Notes under the pieces: generated by a model
What the model was told of the DNA's origin: nothing
Databases searched by the model: none
Seen by the model: the letters and a program-made list of their open reading frames with translations, nothing else
Shown: piece by piece, positions 16,748 through 23,147 of the stretch
Numbering within the stretch: the stretch's first letter is position 1
Layout of the letters: every line of letters starts with the position of its first letter
Made by a program: the position numbers and the translations under genes
Assembly: GCA_027484145.1 (NCBI GenBank)
Contig: JAIXUH010000010.1
Coordinates: 1 to 64,000, forward strand
Origin: Rhodobacter sp.
GTDB taxonomy: Bacteria > Pseudomonadota > Alphaproteobacteria > Rhodobacterales > Rhodobacteraceae
Length of the DNA: 64,000 nucleotides
Reading direction: 5' to 3'

Positions 16748-16786
16748 GGGAGAGTGGCTCCCGGCGCCCGTCGCGGGAGATAGCCG
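16748..16786 (+). promoter_or_regulatory. leader element (radC-like motif?) before DUF932
   Basis: Starts GGGAGAGTGGCTCCCGGCGC and carries the hairpin CTCCCG...CGGGAG, whose 3' arm contains the Shine-Dalgarno of the DUF932 gene. It matches the leader at 9724 at 24 of the first 25 positions, and the base change T to C in the 5' arm is matched by a changed 3' arm, which suggests a conserved RNA stem. Confidence 0.7.
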
Positions 16787-17986
16787 ATGGGCGTTGTAGA
16801 AGTTCTGGATCCGGTCGCACTGACGCGGGCTGGTGGCTGGAATGTGGATGTGAGCCGGGGTGAGCGGAATGGGCGGGTGTCGTCCGAATGGTTCAACCGG
16901 CCCGATGACGAGCGGTATCTGTCGCTCGATGATCTCTGGGCGTCGGTGAAGGGCCGATCCGAGCGCAGCCGTAGCCGGGTGGTCCAGACGGCAGACATCC
17001 GTGTCGAGGCCGCGCGCGATAGCGCCGAGCGTCTGCACTTGGTTCTGCCGAAGGCGCATGAGCCGGTCGCGCCCACGCATTGGGCCTTTGGCCAGCTTGC
17101 CAGCATCGTCGGCGCTCCTGCCTCCTACCTGCGCCAACTGCCCGCGCCGCTGGCGGGGATCAACCTGCAATATGGTCTGACCAACCACCGTGCCGAGCAG
17201 GTGAAGACTTTCGAGACGGAAGACGGCCGGACCGAACTGCGCGCGGTGACCGGCCCCGACTATGGCCGCATCCATGACCATGAGCTGGTTGAGGCAGTGC
17301 AGCGCATCGCGGGCAATGGCACGGGCGATACGCGTTGGAAGGTCCCGGGGGTGCTCGATTGGTCGACCGGGGTATACAACCCCGATGTCGAAATCAGCCG
17401 CGACACGACCACGCTCTACGCATCGGACCGCGACGTCTTCCTGTTCCTGGTCGACGATCACAATCCGATCGAGGCGGGTCGCCTGCCCGATGGTTCCCCC
17501 GATCTCTACTTCCGGGGTTTCTATTGCTGGAACTCCGAGGTCGGGGCCAAGACCCTCGGCATGGCGAGCTTCTACCTGCGGGCGGTGTGCCAGAACCGGA
17601 ACCTCTGGGGTGTCGAGGACTTCCAGGAGATCAAGATCCGCCACTCGAAATACGCGGCCTCCCGCTTTGCCCATGAAGCGGCCCCGGCGCTGACGCGCTT
17701 CGCCAATTCTTCCCCACAGGGGTTCGTGAACGGGATCAAGGCCGCGCGACAGCAGATCGTGGCGCGGACGGACGAGGACCGGGATGACTTCCTGCGCAAG
17801 CGCGGCTTCTCGAAGGCGGAGTCAGGCAAGATTATCGAGAAGGTGCTGATGGAAGAGGGCCGCCCGCCCGAGAGCATCTTCGATTTCGTGCAGGGCATCA
17901 CGCGGCTGGCCCGCGACAAGACCCAGCAGGATGCGCGGCTCGACATGGAAGGGCGCGCCAAGAAGCTCCTCGACCGGGTCGGCTGA
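16787..17986 (+). CDS. DUF932 domain protein
   Basis: A 399-residue DUF932 family protein, a phage/plasmid family also called phage/plasmid-like protein TIGR03299. Recognisable blocks include HWAFGQLASIVGAPASYLRQLPA (about 105), LRAVTGPDYGRIHDHELVEAV (about 150) and DRDVFLFLVDD (about 215). Its biochemical role is unknown; it is typically near ParB-like, RadC and anti-restriction genes on mobile elements. It is preceded by the repeated leader element and followed 125 bp later by radC in the same direction. Confidence 0.92.
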   Translation: MGVVEVLDPVALTRAGGWNVDVSRGERNGRVSSEWFNRPDDERYLSLDDLWASVKGRSERSRSRVVQTADIRVEAARDSAERLHLVLPKAHEPVAPTHWAFGQLASIVGAPASYLRQLPAPLAGINLQYGLTNHRAEQVKTFETEDGRTELRAVTGPDYGRIHDHELVEAVQRIAGNGTGDTRWKVPGVLDWSTGVYNPDVEISRDTTTLYASDRDVFLFLVDDHNPIEAGRLPDGSPDLYFRGFYCWNSEVGAKTLGMASFYLRAVCQNRNLWGVEDFQEIKIRHSKYAASRFAHEAAPALTRFANSSPQGFVNGIKAARQQIVARTDEDRDDFLRKRGFSKAESGKIIEKVLMEEGRPPESIFDFVQGITRLARDKTQQDARLDMEGRAKKLLDRVG

Positions 17987-18111
17987 CGTCGGGCCCGACA
18001 ATGCGACCGCCTGCATCGGCGGCGGTCGCGCTTTCCCTTTCAAACAGCATGCCGCTGGCCCCGCCCCAAGAGGGCAGAGGGCCTTCGTGCGTGCAGTTCA
18101 GCGAGACCCCA

Positions 18112-18552
18112 ATGACCCCCCACGAAGAAACCATCATCCTCGAGGCCCGTGACATCCTCGGCCGCTACCTCAGCCAGAACCCGGTCATCGGCAGCTGGCA
18201 GGCGCTCATGGACTATTGCGCGTTCAGCGTCCGCGGACCGGTCGAGCGCTTCCACGCGCTCTACCTCGACCGCAAGAACCGCATCATCTCCGATGAGCTT
18301 CTCTCGACCGGCACGGTCGACCATGTCCCAGTCTATCCGCGCGAGGTGATCAAACGGGCGCTGATGCTGAACGCCAGCGCCTTGATCCTGATCCACAACC
18401 ACCCCTCGGGCGATCCGACGCCGTCGGAGGCCGATTTCAGCATGACCAAGGAGATCCAGAAGGGGTGCAGGTATCTCGGTCTGACGCTGCACGACCACAT
18501 CATCGTCGGTGCCGGGATAGAGCTGAGCCTGCGGGTTTTGGGCAAGCTCTGA
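18112..18552 (+). CDS. radC: RadC-like JAB-domain protein
   Basis: A 146-residue RadC/JAMM protein. It has the zinc-site motif HNHPSGDPTPSEAD at about residue 93 and an upstream glutamate (VERFHALYLDRKN region), the expected JAMM metal-binding arrangement. It lacks the N-terminal helix-hairpin-helix part of chromosomal RadC, as mobile-element RadC proteins often do. Function is uncertain despite the DNA-repair label. The start is placed at 18112 (MTPHEETIIL); the frame is open further upstream, but that part is low-complexity. It lies in the leader-linked backbone block. Confidence 0.9.
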   Translation: MTPHEETIILEARDILGRYLSQNPVIGSWQALMDYCAFSVRGPVERFHALYLDRKNRIISDELLSTGTVDHVPVYPREVIKRALMLNASALILIHNHPSGDPTPSEADFSMTKEIQKGCRYLGLTLHDHIIVGAGIELSLRVLGKL

Positions 18553-18624
18553 CTTCCCCTGCGAAGCTGCCGCCGCCGCCCCTTCGAGGAAAAGGGCGGC
18601 GGTTTGGTCTTTGGCGGCTGAGGT

Positions 18625-18661
18625 GGGGAGAAAGGCTTCCCGCGCCGTCGGAGATTTCCCA
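18625..18661 (+). promoter_or_regulatory. leader element (radC-like motif?) before the 172-aa gene
   Basis: GGGGAGAAAGGCTTCCCGCGCC followed by GTCGGAGA matches the order of blocks in the leaders at 9724 and 16748 (GGGAGA, GGCTTCC, GCGCC, GTC, GGAGA), with the SD in the 3' arm. (The block order is the evidence; the match is weaker than between the first two leaders.). Confidence 0.5.
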
Positions 18662-19180
18662 ATGTTCGACTTCTCCCTGCCTGTCCATCCGACCACTTGC
18701 CCACGGGGCTTCGCCCCGCCCTGTCCGCCCGTTGACACCGACCTCTGTCACCCCTTCGCCCTGACTCTGACGCGCCGCGCTCCGGCCGATCTGATGTCGG
18801 GCCGAGCCGTCCCTCTGGTCCTCGCCCGCTTTGCGACGCTGGTCGAGGCCATGCAGAGCGCAATCGACCATGCCGAGGGGATGGCTCCGGATACCGCGCC
18901 CCAGCTTCTGGCGATCCTCGATCGCGACGAGCGCCTTGTGTTGGCAGGAGCCGCCAGCGACCACGCTGTCGCCTGGTGCCACCCGGTGTCGAGCGCTACC
19001 GAGGCGCGCGGCGTTGTGACTGAGGCGAGCCAGCTGCGCGCGCAGGCCGGCCGCGCGGCCGCCTGGGGTGAGTCCGATCTGGCGCAGCGGTTGCGCCACC
19101 GCGCCGATCTTCTGGATGCGCGTCTCGTCGACCCGCTCTGGCGCGCCTTTGCCGCCCGGGCGCTGCAACTCGCGGCGTGA
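18662..19180 (+). CDS. hypothetical plasmid backbone protein (172 aa)
   Basis: A 172-residue protein. The N-terminus MFDFSLPVHPTTCPRGFAPP is Pro/Cys rich and the rest is helical and Ala/Arg rich (LARFATLVEAMQSAIDHAEG, LLAILDRDERLVLAGAA). It is not recognised as a named family. It lies between radC and the DUF6878 gene, is preceded by a version of the repeated leader, and is followed by another leader-like region at 19217. The ORF is open upstream to 18611, but the RBS (GGAGA) points to the start at 18662. Confidence 0.7.
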   Translation: MFDFSLPVHPTTCPRGFAPPCPPVDTDLCHPFALTLTRRAPADLMSGRAVPLVLARFATLVEAMQSAIDHAEGMAPDTAPQLLAILDRDERLVLAGAASDHAVAWCHPVSSATEARGVVTEASQLRAQAGRAAAWGESDLAQRLRHRADLLDARLVDPLWRAFAARALQLAA

Positions 19181-19216
19181 CGCCCGAGAGGCAGAGGCGG
19201 GCAGGGGGGATTTGGA

Positions 19217-19282
19217 GCTTGTCCCGGGGGAGAGAGATCGCCTGGCCCGGCTCCGATCCCTTCCCCTGACCGGAGACACCCG
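19217..19282 (+). promoter_or_regulatory. structured leader before the DUF6878 gene
   Basis: Starts with GGGGGAGAGAGATCGCCTGG and ends in CCGGAGACACCCGATG. The ending, CCGGAG then 4-5 nt then CCCGATG, is shared with the leader at 23060-23147. It may be a more divergent member of the same leader class. Confidence 0.4.
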
Positions 19283-19774
19283 ATGACCTTGACTGAACCC
19301 ACCCTCACGCCGCCAATGGCACCCTCGCCAGTCGATATGGGCCAGATCTTCGCGGCGCATGCCGCGCGCGCGGCCCGGAGCGAAGCGCTGCGCCCTGGCA
19401 ACAAGGATCGCCTCTTCGACGGCCTCATGGCCGCTGGCATCACCCATGTCACCGTGACTTTCGACGGTGCCGGTGACAGCGGCCAGATCGAAAGCATCGG
19501 CGCATGGTCCGGCGAGACCGCCGTCGACTTCCCTGCGACCGAGATCGGATACGCAGCGCTGACCTGGGACGACCCCGAGGTCGAGATGCGGCAGCTCTCG
19601 CCGGAAGATGTCGTCGAGCAGCTGGCCTATGACTTCCTCTCCGACACCCATGGCGGCTGGGAAAACAACGATGGCGCTTATGGCGAGTTCTGCTTCGACG
19701 TTTCCGCCCGCTGCATCCACCTCGAGTTCAACGAGCGCTTCACCTCGTCCGAACTCACCACCCACGATTTCTGA
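19283..19774 (+). CDS. DUF6878 family protein
   Basis: A 163-residue acidic protein matching the DUF6878 pattern: GITHVTVTFDGAGDSGQIES, then SPEDVVEQLAYDFLSDTHGGWENNDGAYGEF and a C-terminal IHLEFNERF block (parts quoted separately as VTVTFDGAGDSGQ, HGGWENNDGAYGEF). The family is common on alphaproteobacterial plasmids next to DUF6915. The function is unknown. It is first of a tight run: the next gene starts 11 bp after its stop. Confidence 0.8.
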   Translation: MTLTEPTLTPPMAPSPVDMGQIFAAHAARAARSEALRPGNKDRLFDGLMAAGITHVTVTFDGAGDSGQIESIGAWSGETAVDFPATEIGYAALTWDDPEVEMRQLSPEDVVEQLAYDFLSDTHGGWENNDGAYGEFCFDVSARCIHLEFNERFTSSELTTHDF

Positions 19775-19784
19775 GGGGGCGGCG

Positions 19785-20162
19785 ATGGCACATCCCTATC
19801 ACCACGCCCTGTCCTCGGTGAAGAAATGGGGCGGCACCGTCGACGATTTCATGGCGGTGCATGCTTGGTTCGACCAGAGCAAGGAGATCACGGCCGACTT
19901 TCGGCACCGGGCGCTGCGCCACCATGCCGAGGGCATCTTCATGGCCGAGACGATTTTCGGCGCGACACTCACGCTGTCGAACGGGCGCATAATTCCGACC
20001 CGCTGGGTGGGCGAGCAGCATGTGAAGGAAGACCTCGGCTTCATCCCGAGCTTTGCAGACTGGGTGAAGGCCATCCGGCCGGAACCCTGGATGGGACGGG
20101 CCGAGCGGATCGAGGCGCTTGTCGATCCGCATCTCGCCTCGCCCGTGGTCGCGGTGATCTGA
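19785..20162 (+). CDS. DUF6915 family protein
   Basis: A 125-residue protein. MAHPYHHALSSVKKWGG, then WFDQSK, DFRHRALRHHAEGIF and PTRWVGEQHVKEDLG are the blocks that define the DUF6915 family. The many His residues (HH, RHRALRHH, GEQHV) could bind metal. It is in an operon with DUF6878 and the small gene at 20164 (1 bp spacing). The role is unknown; it occurs in plasmid and phage backbones. Confidence 0.8.
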   Translation: MAHPYHHALSSVKKWGGTVDDFMAVHAWFDQSKEITADFRHRALRHHAEGIFMAETIFGATLTLSNGRIIPTRWVGEQHVKEDLGFIPSFADWVKAIRPEPWMGRAERIEALVDPHLASPVVAVI

Positions 20163-20163
20163 G

Positions 20164-20361
20164 ATGACCGATACGGCCTATCAGCGCCTCAGCCTACCGG
20201 CGACGGCGTCGCCCTACGCCGTCCTGCGCGCGGCAGTCCGGGCGCTGCACCCCGACACGCGCGCGGTTCGCGGCTTCCGGACGGCGCGCAAGCGCTTCTA
20301 CCGGCAGATGCTTTGTGCGCATGCCGCGCGACAGGCGGCGGGCGACACGCCGACCGGCTGA
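20164..20361 (+). CDS. 65-aa basic plasmid protein
   Basis: A 65-residue Arg/Ala-rich protein, MTDTAYQRLSLPATASPYAV... ending AGDTPTG. It has no recognised domain but starts 1 bp after the DUF6915 stop, consistent with translational coupling. Its many Arg residues (RTARKRFYRQ) suggest nucleic-acid contact. The call rests on coding context rather than homology. Confidence 0.55.
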   Translation: MTDTAYQRLSLPATASPYAVLRAAVRALHPDTRAVRGFRTARKRFYRQMLCAHAARQAAGDTPTG

Positions 20362-20436
20362 TCGCGCCCAACAATCCCTTCATCCCAAACCAGCGCCCGG
20401 CCTCTTGGCCGGGTCTTCCCCGTTCAGGAGGTCCCC

Positions 20437-20856
20437 ATGGCGGATTACTTCACCCATTTCTCATGCCTGCTCGATGTCGGCACCCCCGACAAGGCGGCCC
20501 GTGCACTCGCGCTGTTCCAGAGCTTGCGCGAAGCCGATCAGCGCGCCGACGACCCGGAGGTCGCGGGCTTTGATCTCGTGCGGCAGGACGCGCCCGAGGG
20601 CAGCAACCTTTGGATCCATGACGACGACCACGGCGACGTCGAAGCCGTCATCCGCTTCGTGCTGCGCCTTGCGGAAGAGCTCGACCTCATCGGCCTCTGG
20701 GGGTTCGAGTTCGCCCTGACCTGCTCCCGGCCTCGCCTCGACGCCTTCGGCGGTGGCGCGCATGTCATCGATCTTGGCGCCCGAAAATCCATCGGCTGGA
20801 CGAGCAGCCAGGAGTGGCTGGCCGCCGCGCTGAACGGGGAGGACGCACATGCCTGA
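20437..20856 (+). CDS. conserved plasmid protein (139 aa)
   Basis: A 139-residue acidic protein with an AGGAGG Shine-Dalgarno just before ATG 20437. It starts MADYFTHFSCLLDVG, has a helix with ALFQSLREADQR and ends with a WGFEFALTCSRPRLDAFGGG block. It appears to be a conserved phage/plasmid family without a known function. It overlaps the next gene by 8 bp, so the two are probably co-translated. Confidence 0.7.
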   Translation: MADYFTHFSCLLDVGTPDKAARALALFQSLREADQRADDPEVAGFDLVRQDAPEGSNLWIHDDDHGDVEAVIRFVLRLAEELDLIGLWGFEFALTCSRPRLDAFGGGAHVIDLGARKSIGWTSSQEWLAAALNGEDAHA

Positions 20857-21493
20857 GGTCATTTGCACAACAGTCTACCAGTTCCCCGAACTCTCGGATG
20901 CCGCCAAGGAAAAGGCCCGCAACTGGTATCGCGAGCTCGGACCCCACGACGATTGGTGGGACGCGGTCTATGAGGATTTTAAGCGGGCCTGCGAAATCCT
21001 CGGCATCCGGCTGAAGACCACGCCCGTCCGCCTGATGGGCGGCGGGACACGGGCCAAGCCCTGCATCTGGTTCTCCGGGTTCTGGAGCCATGACGATGGG
21101 GCCTGCTTCGAAGGCTATTGGTCCCACGCCAAGGGCGCGGCCGCCCGCATCCGAGACTACGCCCCGAAGGATGCGTCACTGCACGGCATTGCCGACCGTC
21201 TGCAGGAAATCCAGCGGCGTAACTTCTACCAGCTCGTTGCCGAGGTCAGCCATCGTGGTCGCTACTACCACGAATACACCATGTCGATCGACGTCACGCG
21301 CGACAGCCCGGCCTGGCAGCCGCCGACTGATGACGCGGAAGAGATCGTGACCGAGGCGCTGCGCGATCTGGCCCGCTGGCTCTACCGCCAGCTTGAGGCC
21401 GAATACGACCACCTCACCTCGGACGAGGCCATCGAGGAGGGGATCATTGTGAACGAGTACACGTTCACTGAAGCCGGGCGGCGGTTCGGTTGA
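20849..21493 (+). CDS. conserved plasmid/phage protein (214 aa)
   Basis: A 214-residue protein with MPEVICTTVYQFPELSDAAK, a Trp-rich block (DDWWDAVYEDF), IWFSGFWSHDDGACFEGYW and a C-terminal segment ending LTSDEAIEEGIIVNEYTF. Such proteins occur in phage and plasmid genomes and are sometimes annotated as antitoxins of a stability system, but no catalytic site is visible. It overlaps the previous gene by 8 bp. The role is unknown. Confidence 0.7.
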   Translation: MPEVICTTVYQFPELSDAAKEKARNWYRELGPHDDWWDAVYEDFKRACEILGIRLKTTPVRLMGGGTRAKPCIWFSGFWSHDDGACFEGYWSHAKGAAARIRDYAPKDASLHGIADRLQEIQRRNFYQLVAEVSHRGRYYHEYTMSIDVTRDSPAWQPPTDDAEEIVTEALRDLARWLYRQLEAEYDHLTSDEAIEEGIIVNEYTFTEAGRRFG

Positions 21494-21601
21494 TGCTTGG
21501 CCTCCAGGTATCAGAGTTACGGTTGTTACACATATTTCTGTTATTTCACTTGAGATACAGCGCGCATGGCGTATATCTGATGGGAAAAACGGGAGAGACC
21601 G

Positions 21602-22066
21602 ATGGCAACGGTGGCAAAGAGGACGGAAGACAAAGGGCTCATGGAGCGCCCTCCGACGCGCGAGGAGATCGACAGCGCCGCGCATGCCGCGACGGCGATC
21701 GCGATCGCCATGGAGCTGGATGGTGGCCTGAAGATCTCGGGTGAGAACGGCGAGGCGGTCAAGATCGCCCCCGCTGTTGGCAATCTCATTATCGAGCTCT
21801 TGGGCCATGTCAGCAACGGCAATATGGTCACGCTCGTGCCCGTCGGTACGATGCTGACCACACAAGAAGCGGCGGACATGCTCAATATTTCCCGCCCCTA
21901 TCTGACCAAGCTTCTGCTCCGTGGCGACATAAGGTTCGAGCAGGTGGGATCGCATCGTCGCGTAAGGATTGATGAGTTGATGCGCTACCGTGCTGACAAG
22001 GCCCGCAAGCAAGAAAGTGCGTTGGCCGACCTTGCCCGGCTTGGGCAGGAGTTCGACAACGAATGA
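21602..22066 (+). CDS. antitoxin with excisionase-type HTH
   Basis: A 154-residue DNA-binding protein. The C-terminal half contains a MerR/excisionase-type HTH (about 85-130, LTTQEAADMLNISRPYLTKLL then IRFEQVGSHRRVRIDEL). It overlaps the PIN-domain gene by 4 bp (ATGA). This pair of excisionase-HTH antitoxin plus PIN RNase toxin is a recognised class of type II toxin-antitoxin systems. It probably neutralises the PIN protein and represses the operon from a promoter in the AT-rich stretch 21494-21601. The RBS is GGGAGAG. Confidence 0.85.
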   Translation: MATVAKRTEDKGLMERPPTREEIDSAAHAATAIAIAMELDGGLKISGENGEAVKIAPAVGNLIIELLGHVSNGNMVTLVPVGTMLTTQEAADMLNISRPYLTKLLLRGDIRFEQVGSHRRVRIDELMRYRADKARKQESALADLARLGQEFDNE

Positions 22067-22641
22067 GCTTCGTCGCCAACCCTTTCGTGGTGGTGCTCGA
22101 CGCCAACGTGCTTTTCCCGTTTCGGATCAGGGACGTCCTCTTTACCTTCGCCCAAGAGGGACTCTTTCGGGCGCGCATCACTGATGAAATCCTCGACGAG
22201 TGGACTCGAAACCTCATCCGATTGAAGCCTCATCTCGAGGCCAGCGTTCGTCAGCAGGAGCAGGCGATTCGAGAGCATTTCGAAGAATGCTTCGTGGACG
22301 GCTATCGACCTTTGGTCGATGGCCTTGATCTACCGGATCCGGATGATCGCCATGTTCTGGCGGCGGCAATCCGCAGCTCGGCTCAGGTGATCGTTACCGA
22401 GAACCATCGGGACTTCCCGGCGGAAAAGCTTGCGCCCTATGATGTTGAGACGCTCAGCGCCGACGACATGTTGGCCAACACCTATGCGCTCTTTCGACAG
22501 GGAGGGGCGAGGGCGCTGCGAAAAGTACGTCAACGCTACGATAATCCGCCAATGACAGCCTCTGAGTTCCTGCTCGACCTCACCAAAAACGGCCTTTCCA
22601 AGCTTGCGGCTTTGGCGCGCCAAGACATCGAGTACATCTAG
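22063..22641 (+). CDS. PIN-domain toxin (VapC-like)
   Basis: A 192-residue PIN-domain protein. It has the conserved first acid in VVVLDANVLFP (Asp17), a central Glu-containing helix (ITDEILDEWTRNL) and the DPDDRHVLAAAI motif for the second acidic pair, followed by VIVTENHRDFP. It is a predicted Mg2+-dependent ribonuclease, held inactive by the upstream antitoxin. It is a plasmid addiction module. The gene ends convergent to 22677-22973. Confidence 0.88.
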   Translation: MSFVANPFVVVLDANVLFPFRIRDVLFTFAQEGLFRARITDEILDEWTRNLIRLKPHLEASVRQQEQAIREHFEECFVDGYRPLVDGLDLPDPDDRHVLAAAIRSSAQVIVTENHRDFPAEKLAPYDVETLSADDMLANTYALFRQGGARALRKVRQRYDNPPMTASEFLLDLTKNGLSKLAALARQDIEYI

Positions 22642-22676
22642 AGCAGCATAGCTGCCGTCTAGTCTGCGATGCTCCA

Positions 22677-22973
22677 TCACCTGTTGCCGTCGATCCATTT
22701 CGACATCAGCCCCTTGTCGCGGAAGCACTCCTCGGGAACGGCGCGGCGCTTGATGCGGGCGAGCTTCTCCGCGAAGGCCACCTGCTTGGACGTGGGCAGC
22801 CGGTCCATTTCCAAGACCGGCTTGAGCTGGGCCTGCGCCTCGATCCAAGAACTCAGAGACCGGCGGTCCTGCTGAACCTCCCAGGGCAGGAGGGTCTGGT
22901 TGCGCAGGGCGAGCGACCGCGCATAGGCGATCTGCTTGGGCGTCGCGGGCAGAGCGTGCGTGGTGCTGTCCAT
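22677..22973 (-). CDS. 98-aa protein with internally duplicated helix motif
   Basis: A 98-residue protein built of two related units: one with TPKQIAYARSLA ... LSSWIEA (about 11-52) and one with TSKQVAFAEKLA ... MSKWID (about 58-97). Each has a KQ(I/V)A(Y/F)A.xLA helix and an S.WI(E/D) end. The start at 22973 (MDSTTHALPA) is chosen because the RBS AAAGGGGG lies just upstream; the longer ORF adds 19 residues without RBS support. The function is unknown; similar repeats occur in small plasmid proteins of alphaproteobacteria. Confidence 0.65.
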   Translation of the reverse strand: MDSTTHALPATPKQIAYARSLALRNQTLLPWEVQQDRRSLSSWIEAQAQLKPVLEMDRLPTSKQVAFAEKLARIKRRAVPEECFRDKGLMSKWIDGNR

Positions 22974-23059
22974 CGGGAACCCCCTTTCTGGCTTGGCCTT
23001 CAATATAGAACATAACAGGAACAAAATCAAGCCAAGCGAACGGAACGCATCGGTTCGAG

Positions 23060-23147
23060 AGAGAGATGGGCCGGGGAAGGTCAGGCCTGAGGGTGCCCGA
23101 GAGAGGGTGTCCGGGCCTGATCCTGTCCCTCATTCCGGAGCTTCCCG
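23060..23147 (+). promoter_or_regulatory. structured leader before the methylase-helicase gene
   Basis: GAGAGAGATGGGCCGGGGAA, complementary GGGTGCCCG and GTCCGGGCC parts, and the end CCGGAG(N3)CCCGATG. The 3' end resembles the leader at 19217-19282. It can form stems that include the SD CCGGAG. Its relation to the first three leaders is suggested by the context and the GAGAG start, not by close identity. Confidence 0.4.

Noticed and set aside
17372-17387. GTCGACCGGGGTATAC inside DUF932, similar to the parS-like palindrome
   Set aside because: It shares 14 of 16 bases with the repC-end element but lies in a conserved coding segment (TGVYN) and is a single copy; most likely chance. RepB binding would be needed to keep it.
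22063-22641. Second toxin-antitoxin system considered as part of the CBASS island
   Set aside because: The PIN/excisionase-HTH pair at 21602-22641 is 10 kb away among backbone genes and is best read as a separate addiction module.
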